DNA of 64,000 nt from Parascardovia denticolens DSM 10105 = JCM 12538 (GCF_001042675.1 NZ_AP012333.1:1488001-1552000), one strand, 5' to 3'. Numbered from the stretch's first letter, positions 1 through 9,222 are shown. Notes: generated by a model not told the origin, from the letters alone. Numbers and translations are program-made.

Positions 1-3000
1 TCCCATCGGGCCGGGGCAGGCGGGACAGGTCGGGCAAGGCCTCTTCCCCATAAAGGATGCTCCCCCAGTTCTTGTAATAGGGCCGGGGCAGGAGGGCTCC
101 CTTGGAGGCCGGCCCATGGGCGATGGCCCCGTCTTCGAAGATCGCCGGCTGGTAAGTCAACTCAGGATAGAAGGAGGAGGCGTGGCGGGTGGCGTCCAGG
201 TCGATGCTTCCGTCCTCTTTCAGGACCTCATGACCTCGGCAGGCGGGCAGGGGGGACAGGGCCAGGGGGAAGAGGTCGGCCTGGGCCAAAGGCAGGGCGG
301 ACGAAAGGAGGGCCGACCTGTCTTCATCGCTGCGACCTTGGGCCTTCCGGACCAGGTCCTTTTCATTCAGGCTTTTCTGGGGATTCCGGTCTTCAAAGAC
401 CAGACCCAGTTGGTAGCAGATGAGCTGGAGGTCGTTGAAGGTGTCTTTGGAGACCAGGGAATGACCGGTCTTGTAATCGATGATGCGGACCACCTTCCGC
501 TCCAAAGGGCCGGCTGGTCCATCCTCCGCCACCAAACGGGTCTCCAGCCGGTCGATGCTCCCCTTCAGGCAGATCACGGTCTGGTAGAAAGTCTCCATGA
601 GGGCTTCTTCGTAGGGGACCCCGTCAACCGAGTTCCGACGGGCGAAGGGGAAGCCTCCGACCAAGGCGTCCAGCAGATGGAGGAAGGTCCGCCGGCTGAC
701 CGGGGTCAGCTGTGGACCGCCGTCGACGTCCGGAATCCGGTTATAGGCATAGCGGATGTCTTCCATGGTGAAATGGGCGGTGAAGGTCCTTTCCGTCTCC
801 GTCTCCAGCAGCTTGCCGATCCGGGGTTGGAAGCCGTCATGGTCCCGGGCGTAAGAGCTCAGCTGGGATTCCAGGAAGTAGAAGGCCATCCTTTGCAGGA
901 GGGTCCGGGTTCCGGCGTCATTGGATAATGCCCGGTAGACCTCTTCGGTGACGTGGGTGTCGTCGATTTCGGCCTTCTCCTCTTGGTAGATGGCCATAAG
1001 CCGATTGGTCAGCTGGGTCAGGATCTCCTCTTGCCCGCCGACGGCCGCCTGCCGGTATTCCTGGCCATAGTCCTTATCCAGACCTTGCTCGGTGGCGATC
1101 TGAGCGACTTTATGGATGAGGGTCCCGTAGGAAGTGGCCACCGACGAGTCGGAAGGCCCGTGCATCTTGCGGTCCAGCAAATAGCAGACCGGGCAGGACC
1201 AAGCGGAATCCACGGCAGATGGGGACAGATAGACGGTACGGGGTTCGTTCGCGACTTCCTCCCCGGCCATCTGGGAGGGCCCTCCCCCGCTTGCATCGGA
1301 CGGACCCGGGGCCTGGAGGAGCTCCTCCTCCTGCGGCTCCTGATCATCCTGGTAGTAGAAAGACCAGGAGGAGGGGTCGGCCTCTTCTTCGTCAGCCAAA
1401 AGGGCCATGGCCTGGGCCGCGTCCGTCAGTCCCTGGTCCTGGGCGACGGCTGGGATGGCGCTGTCTTCGCCGTTGGAATCGGAATCGGCTTCATAGGCGC
1501 GGGCCAACCGATAGGCCATCCGGCTGCGGGCCTGCAAGAGGATTTCATGGGGGCTGACCGGCTCCTGATCCGAGGAAAGCCCTTCCCCGCCACGGCGGCC
1601 TTCCTCCTGTCCGGTCCCTCCTTCCGGCGATGCCGGGGACTCCAGACCGACCTTCCCCGGCAGGAAGACGGAGAAGAAATCGGACGGCCCTTCGTCCTCG
1701 CTTTTGATCGCCGTCAGGAAAACCTCTTTCCTGGCCCGGGTCACGGCGAGCAGAAAACTCTTCTTCTCGTTCTGCAGGAGGTCGAGCATGTGGGTGGAAT
1801 AGCGGTCCTGGGGGTCGAGGATCTTCCCCTGGAACATGACGTCGGCCAGATCGTCGGCGGCGAAAAGCTGGTCGCGCAAGGCCAGGTTCGGCCAAATCCC
1901 GTCCTGGACCCGGGGCAGGAAGACATAATCCCAATGTCCTCCGGCCGCCCCGGCAGGGGTGAGCAGGGTGACGGCGTTGTTCACCGGGGCCTTCCTGGCC
2001 AACGAATCAGCCGCTATGTCTTGGCTGCGGACATGACGGATGAAGTCGTCGATCCGCCGGATGGAGGTCCGCGTGCTCTGGGCCTCGGAGAAGAGACGGA
2101 CGACCGTATCCAGCCATTCGTTCGCCTGGGCCCGCACGGTCTCCTCCTTACTGTGCAAGGCCAGATCCCTCCACTGGGCCTGACGACCGGTCAGGGCGAA
2201 GGCCCGATCCAAAAGGGCGACCGGCTGGTCCTGCAGAGCCCCGCTTCCTTCGCCGCCTGCCGCCTTGCCTGTGGCCGTCTTACCCCTGGTCCGGCTTTGA
2301 CAGGAACGGATGTCGATCAGAAGGCGGAGGCAGTCCCGCCATGTCTTTTTGTCCTTCCGGGGGGCCAGACGGGTGAGGAAGCCGCCTAAGGCCTGAGCCT
2401 GCTTTTCCGGGGTCATCAAAAGCTGAAGGAAGATGGTCTGCTGGCTGGAGCCGGCGAAAGCGTCAGGCTCGGGTCGGGCCTGGCCGGATTCGGCCGGGTC
2501 GGGACCCCCATCCTCCTGTTCGCGACGGGCTTGCAGGCGATCGCCTTTCCTGGAGTCGGATTCCTTCACGGCCTCTTCCAGCCAGGAACGCACGGCCTCC
2601 ACTTCCGCCGGAAGCGGGCCTGAATCGGCGGAGGGGCCCCGGTCGACCTGGTTGACGATGGAGGCCAGGGCCTTCAAGACGGAATCGGCCGATTCGGCCC
2701 CGTGGACCATCCCATAAGGCCCACGCAGGTAATCCAGGAAGGTTCGATAAGCGGAAAGGGCGAGCTCATCCAAGGATCGGAGGGAAAACAGCTGGCCCAG
2801 ATCGCCTTGGCTCAGTTGGGACAGTTCCAGGAAGTCGAACAGCCCTTCCACCGCCGGGCTTTGGGAGAGGGGCAGGCCTACCTGGGCCAGGCGGACGGCC
2901 ACGTTCTCCTGCCGCAGGGCGGAAGCGTAGGTGGACAGCTTCGAGCGGTCATGGCAGATGATGGCCATGGAGTCGTACGACTCGCCTTGGACCAGGTGCA

Positions 3001-4459
3001 AAGAGAGGATCCGCCGGACCAAGGCCGCGGTCTCCTCCCTGTCCGACCCGTAAAAACGCGCCTGGGCCGGGGTCGCATCCCCTTTGATCTTCCAAGGCCG
3101 GCTGCCGATGCCTGCGTCCCTTTCCTGGGATGAGGCGATGGACAGGCTGATCCGGGAGGCCAGGGAAGGGTCCTCCGGCTGGGAGTCGGCCCCCTGGTCA
3201 CAGGCCGGCTGGGGCAGGGTCACCTCTTGTGCCCCGAAACGCCCCAAGCGGCCGGAGATGAAGCCTTGGCCAGGGATCGGGGAGGATTCCTTGGGGCTTT
3301 GGGGCAAACGGACGCTGAGGAATTCGGGGAAGGACCCGCGGAAGGTCTGGACGGCCTCATCCGGGCAGGTGATGAGGACCAGGTTCACCCCGCAATCCTG
3401 CAGCTGGCCCAAAAAGGCGGCCCCGGCCAAGGTCGTCTCCTGATAATCGTCCACGACCACCAGGCGGGGCAAGGCCCGCCCGATGGAGGACAAACGTCCT
3501 TCCTCCTTGATCCGGGCCAGGGACCGCTGGGTCTGCCCGTACAGGTAGGACGAATCCACGTTGAAGGTCCCCCTGCTGGCGTTGAGGTCTTTCATGGCCA
3601 GGGCATACTCCCGCCGCAATTCGAAGGCCACCGACCAGGCCTCCTTCAGCCTCAGGTTGATCCCGTTCCCGGCCACCCGCCCGATCTCCTCCTTCAGGTC
3701 GTGCCGGACGCCCAGCTCATTCATCCGGGCGAAAATGGACCGCAAGGAAGCGGCGAAATCGTCGTTGAGCTGCCGGTCGAACAGCTGGCTGGCCTCGGCC
3801 GCGGTCAGGTCCGAACCCCGGGCGGCGGGTCTTTCATCCTCTCCGCTCCCCTGCCGCCTTTGATACGAATCCTCCTGGAAGAAATCCCTCAGGCTCCGGC
3901 AGGTCTCGCACAGCTCCCCCTGGCGGGCATGGTCCTGATGCCTCTTCAAGACCTGGTGGATGAGGGCATCCTGGTCGGCCGCATTGAGATAGCGGGGGAA
4001 AGCCTTCCCCTCCGCCGCCTGGAGGGCCACCAGGATGGAATAGGCCAAGGCGGGCAGGGTCTGGGAGACACGGGGTTGGGCCGAAACGTCGATCTTCCCC
4101 AAAAGATAATGGCTGGATTCCTTGGCCTGCCTGCCGCTGGCCGCCACCAGGGCGACCGCGTGGTCATTATCCGGCCCGACCACCAGCCTACCGGTCCTGG
4201 CTTGGTCGGAAGCCATGATTCTCAAGGCCTGCAGTGCCGCATCACGGGCCAGGGTCGTTTTTCCGCTGTTGGGCGGGCCGTAGACGGCCAGAGCACGGCC
4301 GATCTCCCCCTGAGAGGTCTCCGCTGGGCCCTCCCCCGTCCCGTCGAAATCAGCGGCCCGACCAGCCTCAGAGCAGTCGCCGGCATGGGGGCCCAAGCAA
4401 GCCTGCAGAAAGTCGAAAACGCGCGCTTCCTCCTGGTCGAATACGTCGTCTCTTGCCAT
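1..4459 (-). CDS. AdnA/AdnB-type UvrD-like helicase-nuclease (3' end beyond left edge)
   Basis: UvrD/Rep superfamily 1 helicase with a C-terminal RecB/AddB-type nuclease, about 1486 codons visible and still open at the left edge. Reading from 4459 down, the P-loop GPPNSGKT lies near residues 61-68, a Walker B-like VDDYQE follows, and a motif IV-VI region contains LLTPAGAAGGHWDYVFLPR. Near the C-terminus SYGTLIHK (GTxxH), GSIDRLE and IIDYKTG form a PD-(D/E)XK nuclease site. The actinobacterial AdnAB pair of this build resects double-strand breaks for recombination; which subunit this is cannot be settled. A partner would lie to the left. The start ATG has an AGGAAAGGG ribosome site five bases upstream. 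The long plus-strand ORFs over this interval are its shadows. Confidence 0.85.
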   Translation of the reverse strand, partial: MARDDVFDQEEARVFDFLQACLGPHAGDCSEAGRAADFDGTGEGPAETSQGEIGRALAVYGPPNSGKTTLARDAALQALRIMASDQARTGRLVVGPDNDHAVALVAASGRQAKESSHYLLGKIDVSAQPRVSQTLPALAYSILVALQAAEGKAFPRYLNAADQDALIHQVLKRHQDHARQGELCETCRSLRDFFQEDSYQRRQGSGEDERPAARGSDLTAAEASQLFDRQLNDDFAASLRSIFARMNELGVRHDLKEEIGRVAGNGINLRLKEAWSVAFELRREYALAMKDLNASRGTFNVDSSYLYGQTQRSLARIKEEGRLSSIGRALPRLVVVDDYQETTLAGAAFLGQLQDCGVNLVLITCPDEAVQTFRGSFPEFLSVRLPQSPKESSPIPGQGFISGRLGRFGAQEVTLPQPACDQGADSQPEDPSLASRISLSIASSQERDAGIGSRPWKIKGDATPAQARFYGSDREETAALVRRILSLHLVQGESYDSMAIICHDRSKLSTYASALRQENVAVRLAQVGLPLSQSPAVEGLFDFLELSQLSQGDLGQLFSLRSLDELALSAYRTFLDYLRGPYGMVHGAESADSVLKALASIVNQVDRGPSADSGPLPAEVEAVRSWLEEAVKESDSRKGDRLQARREQEDGGPDPAESGQARPEPDAFAGSSQQTIFLQLLMTPEKQAQALGGFLTRLAPRKDKKTWRDCLRLLIDIRSCQSRTRGKTATGKAAGGEGSGALQDQPVALLDRAFALTGRQAQWRDLALHSKEETVRAQANEWLDTVVRLFSEAQSTRTSIRRIDDFIRHVRSQDIAADSLARKAPVNNAVTLLTPAGAAGGHWDYVFLPRVQDGIWPNLALRDQLFAADDLADVMFQGKILDPQDRYSTHMLDLLQNEKKSFLLAVTRARKEVFLTAIKSEDEGPSDFFSVFLPGKVGLESPASPEGGTGQEEGRRGGEGLSSDQEPVSPHEILLQARSRMAYRLARAYEADSDSNGEDSAIPAVAQDQGLTDAAQAMALLADEEEADPSSWSFYYQDDQEPQEEELLQAPGPSDASGGGPSQMAGEEVANEPRTVYLSPSAVDSAWSCPVCYLLDRKMHGPSDSSVATSYGTLIHKVAQIATEQGLDKDYGQEYRQAAVGGQEEILTQLTNRLMAIYQEEKAEIDDTHVTEEVYRALSNDAGTRTLLQRMAFYFLESQLSSYARDHDGFQPRIGKLLETETERTFTAHFTMEDIRYAYNRIPDVDGGPQLTPVSRRTFLHLLDALVGGFPFARRNSVDGVPYEEALMETFYQTVICLKGSIDRLETRLVAEDGPAGPLERKVVRIIDYKTGHSLVSKDTFNDLQLICYQLGLVFEDRNPQKSLNEKDLVRKAQGRSDEDRSALLSSALPLAQADLFPLALSPLPACRGHEVLKEDGSIDLDATRHASSFYPELTYQPAIFEDGAIAHGPASKGALLPRPYYKNWGSILYGEEALPDLSRLPRPDG

Positions 4460-4528
4460 ATCAACCCTTTCCTATGCCTGTCCTGCTTACAGCCTACTCA
4501 ACCCGAGGCACCAATCGACGGCCCCACG

Positions 4529-4553
4529 ACTTTTGTCGGTCACCTACAAAAGT
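4529..4553. promoter_or_regulatory. Inverted repeat ACTTTTGT-N9-ACAAAAGT, candidate operator
   Basis: A perfect 8-bp inverted repeat with a 9-base spacer lies between two divergent genes. A related TTTGTA-N6-TACAAA repeat sits in the birA-dinB intergenic region, so a shared repressor is possible. The binding protein is unknown. Confidence 0.4.
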
Positions 4554-4602
4554 CCTTGGAAAGCCCTTCCTTCGCCTGAATCATCTCTGACCGGTCCGGG
4601 GC

Positions 4603-4630
4603 TTGATTTCGCACCGCTTGCCTCTATAAT
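4603..4630 (+). promoter_or_regulatory. Sigma-70 type promoter of the FasR-like gene
   Basis: TTGATT (4603-4608) and TATAAT (4625-4630) are separated by 16 bases. They lie about 140 bases before the regulator start, giving a long untranslated leader. Confidence 0.6.
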
Positions 4631-4770
4631 GGAAGACGCGGGAGTGATAGCCCGGGATTCCTTTTGGAGTTTCCCTCAAATCCCCCGTTCCGAGAGGCGG
4701 GGGAAGACCATAAACGGGGAAGAAGGGACACGGACAGTATCTCTTGATTGCCACTTGACGAGGTTTGAGG

Positions 4771-6198
4771 ATGACGAACACCGAACGGGATGATAAGGAA
4801 GCCGCAGGCGGATCGATGATGGACCGGCTGGCGCATAAGGTTGAGAATCCCAGCCTCAGCCCGGACATGGCGGCCAAAGCCCGCCAGCTCTTCAGCATAT
4901 CCGAGGAAAGGATGATTAAGAACCTGCGCTGGTACCGGAACCTGAACACGGAGGAACGGGAGTTCCTGAACCTGATCACCCTGACCGCCATCGAAGACTA
5001 CCTGGCCTGGGCCACCCAGCCGGAACCGGTCAAAAGCAGGGAAGAGATCAACGCCGACCATCTTTTCTCCATCGCCCCCATCGAGACGGCCCGGGCCATC
5101 AGCTTGTCCAACGTCCTGGAAGACACCCGGACCGTGGTCAAAGTGATTTCGGAGAACATCTCCCTGATCGCCCCCGAAGGCAAAGAGCGGGACTACTATG
5201 AGGCCGTCCTCTACTATTCCCGGGAAGTGGCCTTCTCGGCGGCCAGCGTCTACGCGGAAGTGGCGGAGACCCGCAGCCGCTGGATGGCCCGCGAAGAAGG
5301 GCTGGTCATCAACTCCCTCCTGGACCACAACCTGGACCTCTCCCTCCAATCCCGCATGAGCATCTACGGGTGGGACAACGGCACCCGCTTCTTCTCCGTG
5401 GTCGGCCGCTTCCGCTCGGACGTGCATTCGGAGATCATGGCCGGCTTCTACCAGACCCAAGCTCAGGCGGCCATCCGCAAACTGGGGGTGGAAGCCCTCA
5501 TGGGGACCCACACCAACTCCTTGTTCATGGTCTTGGTCGGAGGGAACAGCGACGACCATTTCCACGAAATCCTCGACATTTTGGAGACCCTGTTCAGTAG
5601 GGAGGCCTGCATGTGCGTAGGGCCGCGGTCCTACGGCTACGAAGGCGCCTCCCACAGCATCCGAGCCGCCTATAACGGCTATTTCGCCTCCGCCGCCGTC
5701 ATGAACCCTTCGCGTCCCATCTACGCCGACGACCTGATCGCCGAAAGGGCCCTGTTCGGGGACGTCGTGGCCTTCCGCCAGCTTTACGACGTCTATCAAT
5801 CCATCAGGGACGCTTCAAAAAACGGGGATCTGATCGAGACTTTGGAGTATTACCTCCTGGAAGGCTCCTCTTTCGAGCGGACGGCCGAGGCCATGGTCAT
5901 CCATCCCAATACGGCCCGGTATAGGCTGAGGAAGGTGACCGAGTTGACCGGCTGGGACCCGACCGATCCTTTAGACGCCTACGCCCTGCGGTATGCGGTC
6001 AAAATCGGCCGTTACGAGGATTCCCTGAAGAACCAGGGGCCTTTGATGGTCCCCCACCAAAGCAGCCGGTCCGGCCGGTCCTGGGAGGAGAACGAGAATT
6101 TCACCGGGGCGATCAGCTCGATCCTGCAAGCCCAGTCCCAGGATTCTCCCGCTTTGGACGTGCATATCCACCATCCGGCGGAAGCGAGCGCCGCTTAA
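4771..6198 (+). CDS. PucR-type helix-turn-helix regulator, FasR-like
   Basis: 475-residue transcription regulator. The N-terminal region (WYRNLNTEEREF near residue 53, then a stretch around ARAISLSNVLEDTRTVVKVI) resembles the streptomycete FasR family, which activates fatty acid synthase genes. The middle looks like the degenerate GGDEF-like region of PucR/CdaR proteins. The C-terminus (LETLEYYLLEGSSFERTAEA, HPNTARYRLRKV) is the PucR-type helix-turn-helix. ATG 4771 is preferred over TTG 4765 because GAGG at 4759-4762 is correctly spaced for it. The fas cluster lies about 14 kb away, so a role in fatty acid synthesis control is a reasonable inference from family membership, not shown by the sequence itself. 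Confidence 0.75.
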   Translation: MTNTERDDKEAAGGSMMDRLAHKVENPSLSPDMAAKARQLFSISEERMIKNLRWYRNLNTEEREFLNLITLTAIEDYLAWATQPEPVKSREEINADHLFSIAPIETARAISLSNVLEDTRTVVKVISENISLIAPEGKERDYYEAVLYYSREVAFSAASVYAEVAETRSRWMAREEGLVINSLLDHNLDLSLQSRMSIYGWDNGTRFFSVVGRFRSDVHSEIMAGFYQTQAQAAIRKLGVEALMGTHTNSLFMVLVGGNSDDHFHEILDILETLFSREACMCVGPRSYGYEGASHSIRAAYNGYFASAAVMNPSRPIYADDLIAERALFGDVVAFRQLYDVYQSIRDASKNGDLIETLEYYLLEGSSFERTAEAMVIHPNTARYRLRKVTELTGWDPTDPLDAYALRYAVKIGRYEDSLKNQGPLMVPHQSSRSGRSWEENENFTGAISSILQAQSQDSPALDVHIHHPAEASAA

Positions 6199-6210
6199 GT
6201 TCGCAGAGCC

Positions 6211-6840
6211 TCAGGCTTGGTCGAGGATCTCCCAGAGCTGGGAGGCCGCCTTCTCCACCTGGTCGTTGACGATGACCCGGTCGAATTCCCCCTCCAGGGC
6301 CAATTCCTGACGGGCGGTCCGCAGCCGCCTTTCCTGCTGCTGCGGAGTCTCGGTGTGACGGCCGGCCAAGCGCTTGCGTAAATCTTCGAAGCTGGGAGGG
6401 GCCAGGAAAACGTAGATCGGATCCAGGCCCAGCTCGGCGGACCGGACCTTCACCTGATGCACCCCCTGCACATCGATCTCCAGCATGGACGGCAGGTCGG
6501 CGTTCAGGTGGTCCAAGACCGGACGCAAGGGGGTCCCGTAATAATCGCTCCTGTGCACGATGGCGTGTTCCAAAAGCTCGCCTTGATCGATCATCCTTTC
6601 GAATTCAGCCTTGCTGACGAAGTGGTAGTCCTTTCCGTCCACTTCGCCCGGGCGGGGAGGGCGGGAAGTGGCGGAGACCGAGATCCACAGCTCCGGATGC
6701 CGGGCCTTCACCGCCTTCTCCACCGTCCCTTTACCGACCGCGGTGGGGCCGGCCAGGACCACGAGCCGGCGCTTCCTCTTCCCGCCGGCTCGCTTGCCGG
6801 TCTGGGCCGCCTTTTGGTCTGCCATGGTCGCCTCTGTCAT
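6211..6840 (-). CDS. gmk: Guanylate kinase
   Basis: Phosphorylates GMP to GDP with ATP in the cytosol. The P-loop GPTAVGKGT, the GMP-binding SVSATSRPPRPGE and VDGKDYHFV, the YYGTPL segment and the lid region RLAGRHTET are all present. The 209-residue product from ATG 6840 has CAGGA upstream. An in-frame ATG at 6825 also has a ribosome site, and a GTG at 6882 would lengthen it, so the start is uncertain by some residues. The basic N-terminus (GKRAGGKRKRR) precedes the kinase fold. The gene lies 70 bases after the pyrF homologue on the same strand and may share its transcript. Confidence 0.95.
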   Translation of the reverse strand: MTEATMADQKAAQTGKRAGGKRKRRLVVLAGPTAVGKGTVEKAVKARHPELWISVSATSRPPRPGEVDGKDYHFVSKAEFERMIDQGELLEHAIVHRSDYYGTPLRPVLDHLNADLPSMLEIDVQGVHQVKVRSAELGLDPIYVFLAPPSFEDLRKRLAGRHTETPQQQERRLRTARQELALEGEFDRVIVNDQVEKAASQLWEILDQA

Positions 6841-6910
6841 GATTCCTGCTTTCTTATGCTTGATCGATACCGATGCCGACACCTGATTGAACCCCTTCTT
6901 GGCCTTGGAG

Positions 6911-7936
6911 TCAGCCTTCCTTCATATCTTGGGCAATCTGGGCCGGGGTCTGGCCCCCGGCGATCCGCTTCTCCATGTCGTCGAAGGCCGTCTGAATGTC
7001 GTCACGGTATTCGGTGATCTTCTTCTGGAGGCTGGGTATATCCGGCCCGTAAGCGGCGATGGCTCGGGCCACGGTGACCAGGACGTTCCCGTGCGTCCCG
7101 GCGAAGACCATCTCCAAGTCTTTGGAATTGGCCCCTTGCCAGCCGTAGCCGGGGGAAAGGATGGGGCCGGTGAAGCTGGCCGTGCTCATGCCGTTCAGGT
7201 TCATCTGATGTCCGATGGTGGCCCCGACGACCAGGCCGACCGAGCCCATCCCCTGGAAACCGTCATTGTAGTCCTGGGCGGCCCGAGCGATGCCGTAGGC
7301 CACGGTCTCCCCCTTGTATTCCCCTTGCTGCCGCAGGGAGGTCTGCAAGTCGATGGCTTCGGGGTTGGAAGTCAAGGAGGCGATGAAAACCCCATGCCCT
7401 TCGTTGAGGGCGTCTTCGATCAGACCGTTGAGGGAATGGAAACCGTAATAGGGGATCAGAGTGATGGCATCGGCGTACAAGGGCCCGTTGGGCTTCAGAT
7501 AGGCGTCGGCAATGGAGGAGAGGGTGGTGGACAGACCTCCGCGCATGCAGTCCACGATGGTGATGAGACCCAGCTGACGGGCGGCGTACAAGGCCCGTTC
7601 CAAGGCGGCGATGCCTTTGGACCCGTAGCGTTCGAACATGGGCATCATGAATTTCACGGCCGCGCAACGGCCGACCACGGCCTGGAGCATGCGCATGGCG
7701 AAGAGTTCGGCCCCTTCGGCGCTCACCTGGTAACCCCAATCCCGCAGGTTCCTGCGGTGGGGGTCGATCCCCACGCAGATGGGGCCGTGCTCTTTCATGG
7801 AATCGCTGAGACGGAGGCCGAATTCCTGCCGTCTGGCGCGGTTGCCTCGCGTCGTCTGCCTGCCTGTCCCGTCCATAGCGGGCCGGGAAGGAGCGGATGA
7901 AGAAAGAGGGGTCATAGTATCGGTATCCTGCGCCAT
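6911..7936 (-). CDS. Orotidine 5'-phosphate decarboxylase homologue lacking catalytic residues
   Basis: 341-residue protein of the long (type 2) PyrF family. Family signatures are kept: VGIDPH at the N-terminus, VKFMMPMFERYG carrying the first active-site lysine, DAITLIPYYG, TSNPE, GLVVGAT, and the phosphate-gripping LSPGYGWQGA plus a C-terminal arginine. In functional PyrF the second strand carries D-x-K-x-x-D (usually DAKRGDI). Here it reads DCMRGGL, so the catalytic lysine is methionine and the second aspartate is glycine. The fold and ligand pocket look intact but decarboxylation by the known mechanism should not work. The start ATG has no ribosome site and lies 6 bases after TACAAT, which fits a leaderless transcript. 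It could be a repurposed OMP- or UMP-binding protein. Confidence 0.7.
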   Translation of the reverse strand: MAQDTDTMTPLSSSAPSRPAMDGTGRQTTRGNRARRQEFGLRLSDSMKEHGPICVGIDPHRRNLRDWGYQVSAEGAELFAMRMLQAVVGRCAAVKFMMPMFERYGSKGIAALERALYAARQLGLITIVDCMRGGLSTTLSSIADAYLKPNGPLYADAITLIPYYGFHSLNGLIEDALNEGHGVFIASLTSNPEAIDLQTSLRQQGEYKGETVAYGIARAAQDYNDGFQGMGSVGLVVGATIGHQMNLNGMSTASFTGPILSPGYGWQGANSKDLEMVFAGTHGNVLVTVARAIAAYGPDIPSLQKKITEYRDDIQTAFDDMEKRIAGGQTPAQIAQDMKEG

Positions 7937-7942
7937 AGTTCT

Positions 7943-7948
7943 ATTGTA
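7943..7948 (-). promoter_or_regulatory. Candidate -10 element (TACAAT) for a leaderless pyrF-like transcript
   Basis: TACAAT on the minus strand ends 6 bases before the ATG at 7936, directly downstream of the nusB terminator. No clear -35 element or Shine-Dalgarno sequence is seen. Confidence 0.35.
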
Positions 7949-7959
7949 CAAAGGTGGAA

Positions 7960-8011
7960 AACGAAGGAAGGCCGATGGGGGGAAGGGGACGCGCCCCGTT
8001 CATCGGCCTTC
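7960..8011 (-). terminator. Rho-independent terminator after nusB
   Basis: GAAGGCCGATG (7967-7977) pairs perfectly with CATCGGCCTTC (8001-8011). On the minus strand the stem is followed by CTTCGTTTTCC. Confidence 0.7.
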
Positions 8012-8026
8012 ATGCCAAGGATTCGT

Positions 8027-8656
8027 TTAGTTCCGGTTTTCCGGTTCGCCTTCCTCGCCGGCGAGTTCCCCGGCTTCTTCGGCCGGTTCGTCTTGCCCGT
8101 CCTGCTCAGCCCGATTGGCTTGATCGGCTTCCTGAGTCGATTCGCCTTCCTCGACGGTCTCAACGGTCTCGGTCTCTGCGGCTTCTTCGGCCTTTTGGGC
8201 GGCCAAACGGGCCTGTTCCTGTTCCCAATCGGCTTCTTCCAGACGGATCTGCTCGGCGTCCCGTTCGATGGCGGACAGCAGTCCGTGCAGGAAGTGGGGG
8301 GCCTCGTCATCCGAATAGGCTTTGGCCAAGGTCAAGGCTTCGTCGATGGCCACCTTGGCGGGGACATCATCGTTGTAGATGATCTCCCAGGCGGCCATCC
8401 GGGCTATGTTGCGGTCCAGGACGTGCATGCGTTTCACGTCCCAGCCTTCGGAATGCTCTTCCAAGGCCTTATCCACCGTCCGTCGGTGGGAAGCCACTCC
8501 CCGGACGATTTCCTGGGCGTAAGGAGGCAGAGGAGTCTGGGCCCCGGGATAGGCCAAACGCTCATCCAATAAATCGACGATCTCTTCACCCTTCTCATCG
8601 GCTTCGTACAGGGTGTTGAGGGCGCGCTTGCGCGCGGTGGTCCGTGCTCGTGCCAT
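8027..8656 (-). CDS. nusB: Transcription antitermination factor NusB, with acidic C-terminal tail
   Basis: RNA-binding component of the rRNA antitermination complex with NusE, NusA and NusG. The N-terminal RTTARKRALNTLYEAD and the central HVLDRNIARMAAWEI and VPAKVAIDEALTLAKAY segments are typical of NusB. The conserved fold ends near residue 145 (FLHGLLSAIERD). It is followed by about 60 residues rich in Glu, Ala and Gln, low in complexity and without recognisable fold. The gene starts two bases after efp ends, so the two are one operon. The terminator at 7960-8011 follows. Confidence 0.93.
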   Translation of the reverse strand: MARARTTARKRALNTLYEADEKGEEIVDLLDERLAYPGAQTPLPPYAQEIVRGVASHRRTVDKALEEHSEGWDVKRMHVLDRNIARMAAWEIIYNDDVPAKVAIDEALTLAKAYSDDEAPHFLHGLLSAIERDAEQIRLEEADWEQEQARLAAQKAEEAAETETVETVEEGESTQEADQANRAEQDGQDEPAEEAGELAGEEGEPENRN

Positions 8657-8658
8657 CT

Positions 8659-9222
8659 TTAGTTTTCGCGACCCAGGTAGGAGCCGTCGCGGGTGTCCAC
8701 CTTCACCTTCTCGCCTTCGGAGATGAAGAGGGGGACCTGGATTTCGGCCCCGGTCTCCACGGTGGCGGGCTTGGTGCCGGCGGAAGAACGGTTGCCTTGG
8801 AGGCCAGGTTCGGTATGGGAGACCGTCAGGACCACGGAGGCGGGCAGTTCCACGGACAGGGGGTTGCCATCATGGAAAGAGACGATGCAGTCGGTGCCTT
8901 CCAAGAGGAACTTCTCCTGCTCCCCCACCAGGGATTCAGGGATCATGACCTGGTCGAAGGTCTGCATGTCCATGAAGACGAAGTTGTCCCCATCCCGATA
9001 GGAATACTGGAGGTTGCGGTTGTCCACGGTCTCGAAGTCGAGCTTGGTCCCGGCGTTGAAGGTCTTGTCCACGATCTTGCCGGACAGGACTTCCTGAATG
9101 GTGGTGCGCACGAAAGCGGGGCCCTTACCTGGCTTCACATGCTGGAACTTGATCACCTTCCACAACTTGCCGTCCAGGTTGATGACGGAGCCGTTCTTAA
9201 TATCGTTCGATGTCTGTGCCAT
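8659..9222 (-). CDS. efp: Elongation factor P
   Basis: Relieves ribosome stalling at polyproline stretches. The 187-residue product has the three-domain EF-P layout: KOW-like domain I with the tip loop [10 protein letters not shown] (Lys33 at the tip), the [13 protein letters not shown] segment, the OB-like [20 protein letters not shown] region, and the C-terminal ending [20 protein letters not shown] with [10 protein letters not shown]. Several actinobacteria use an unmodified tip lysine, and I see no modification enzyme nearby. It is the promoter-proximal gene of the efp-nusB pair. The 141 bases between it and metI hold its promoter. Confidence 0.96.
   Translation of the reverse strand: MAQTSNDIKNGSVINLDGKLWKVIKFQHVKPGKGPAFVRTTIQEVLSGKIVDKTFNAGTKLDFETVDNRNLQYSYRDGDNFVFMDMQTFDQVMIPESLVGEQEKFLLEGTDCIVSFHDGNPLSVELPASVVLTVSHTEPGLQGNRSSAGTKPATVETGAEIQVPLFISEGEKVKVDTRDGSYLGREN

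Larger units (their letters stand above)
4460..4770. promoter_or_regulatory. Divergent intergenic region between helicase and FasR-like gene
   Basis: About 310 bases without a gene. It holds the leader of the minus-strand helicase, an inverted repeat at 4529-4553, a consensus promoter at 4603-4630 for the plus-strand regulator, and a long leader of about 135 bases after that promoter. I see no convincing small ORF or riboswitch. Confidence 0.6.

Noticed and set aside
116-4579. Long plus-strand frames of 270, 478 and 450 residues opposite the helicase
   Set aside because: The minus-strand frame encodes a helicase with P-loop and nuclease motifs. The plus-strand products are biased in composition and lack motifs.
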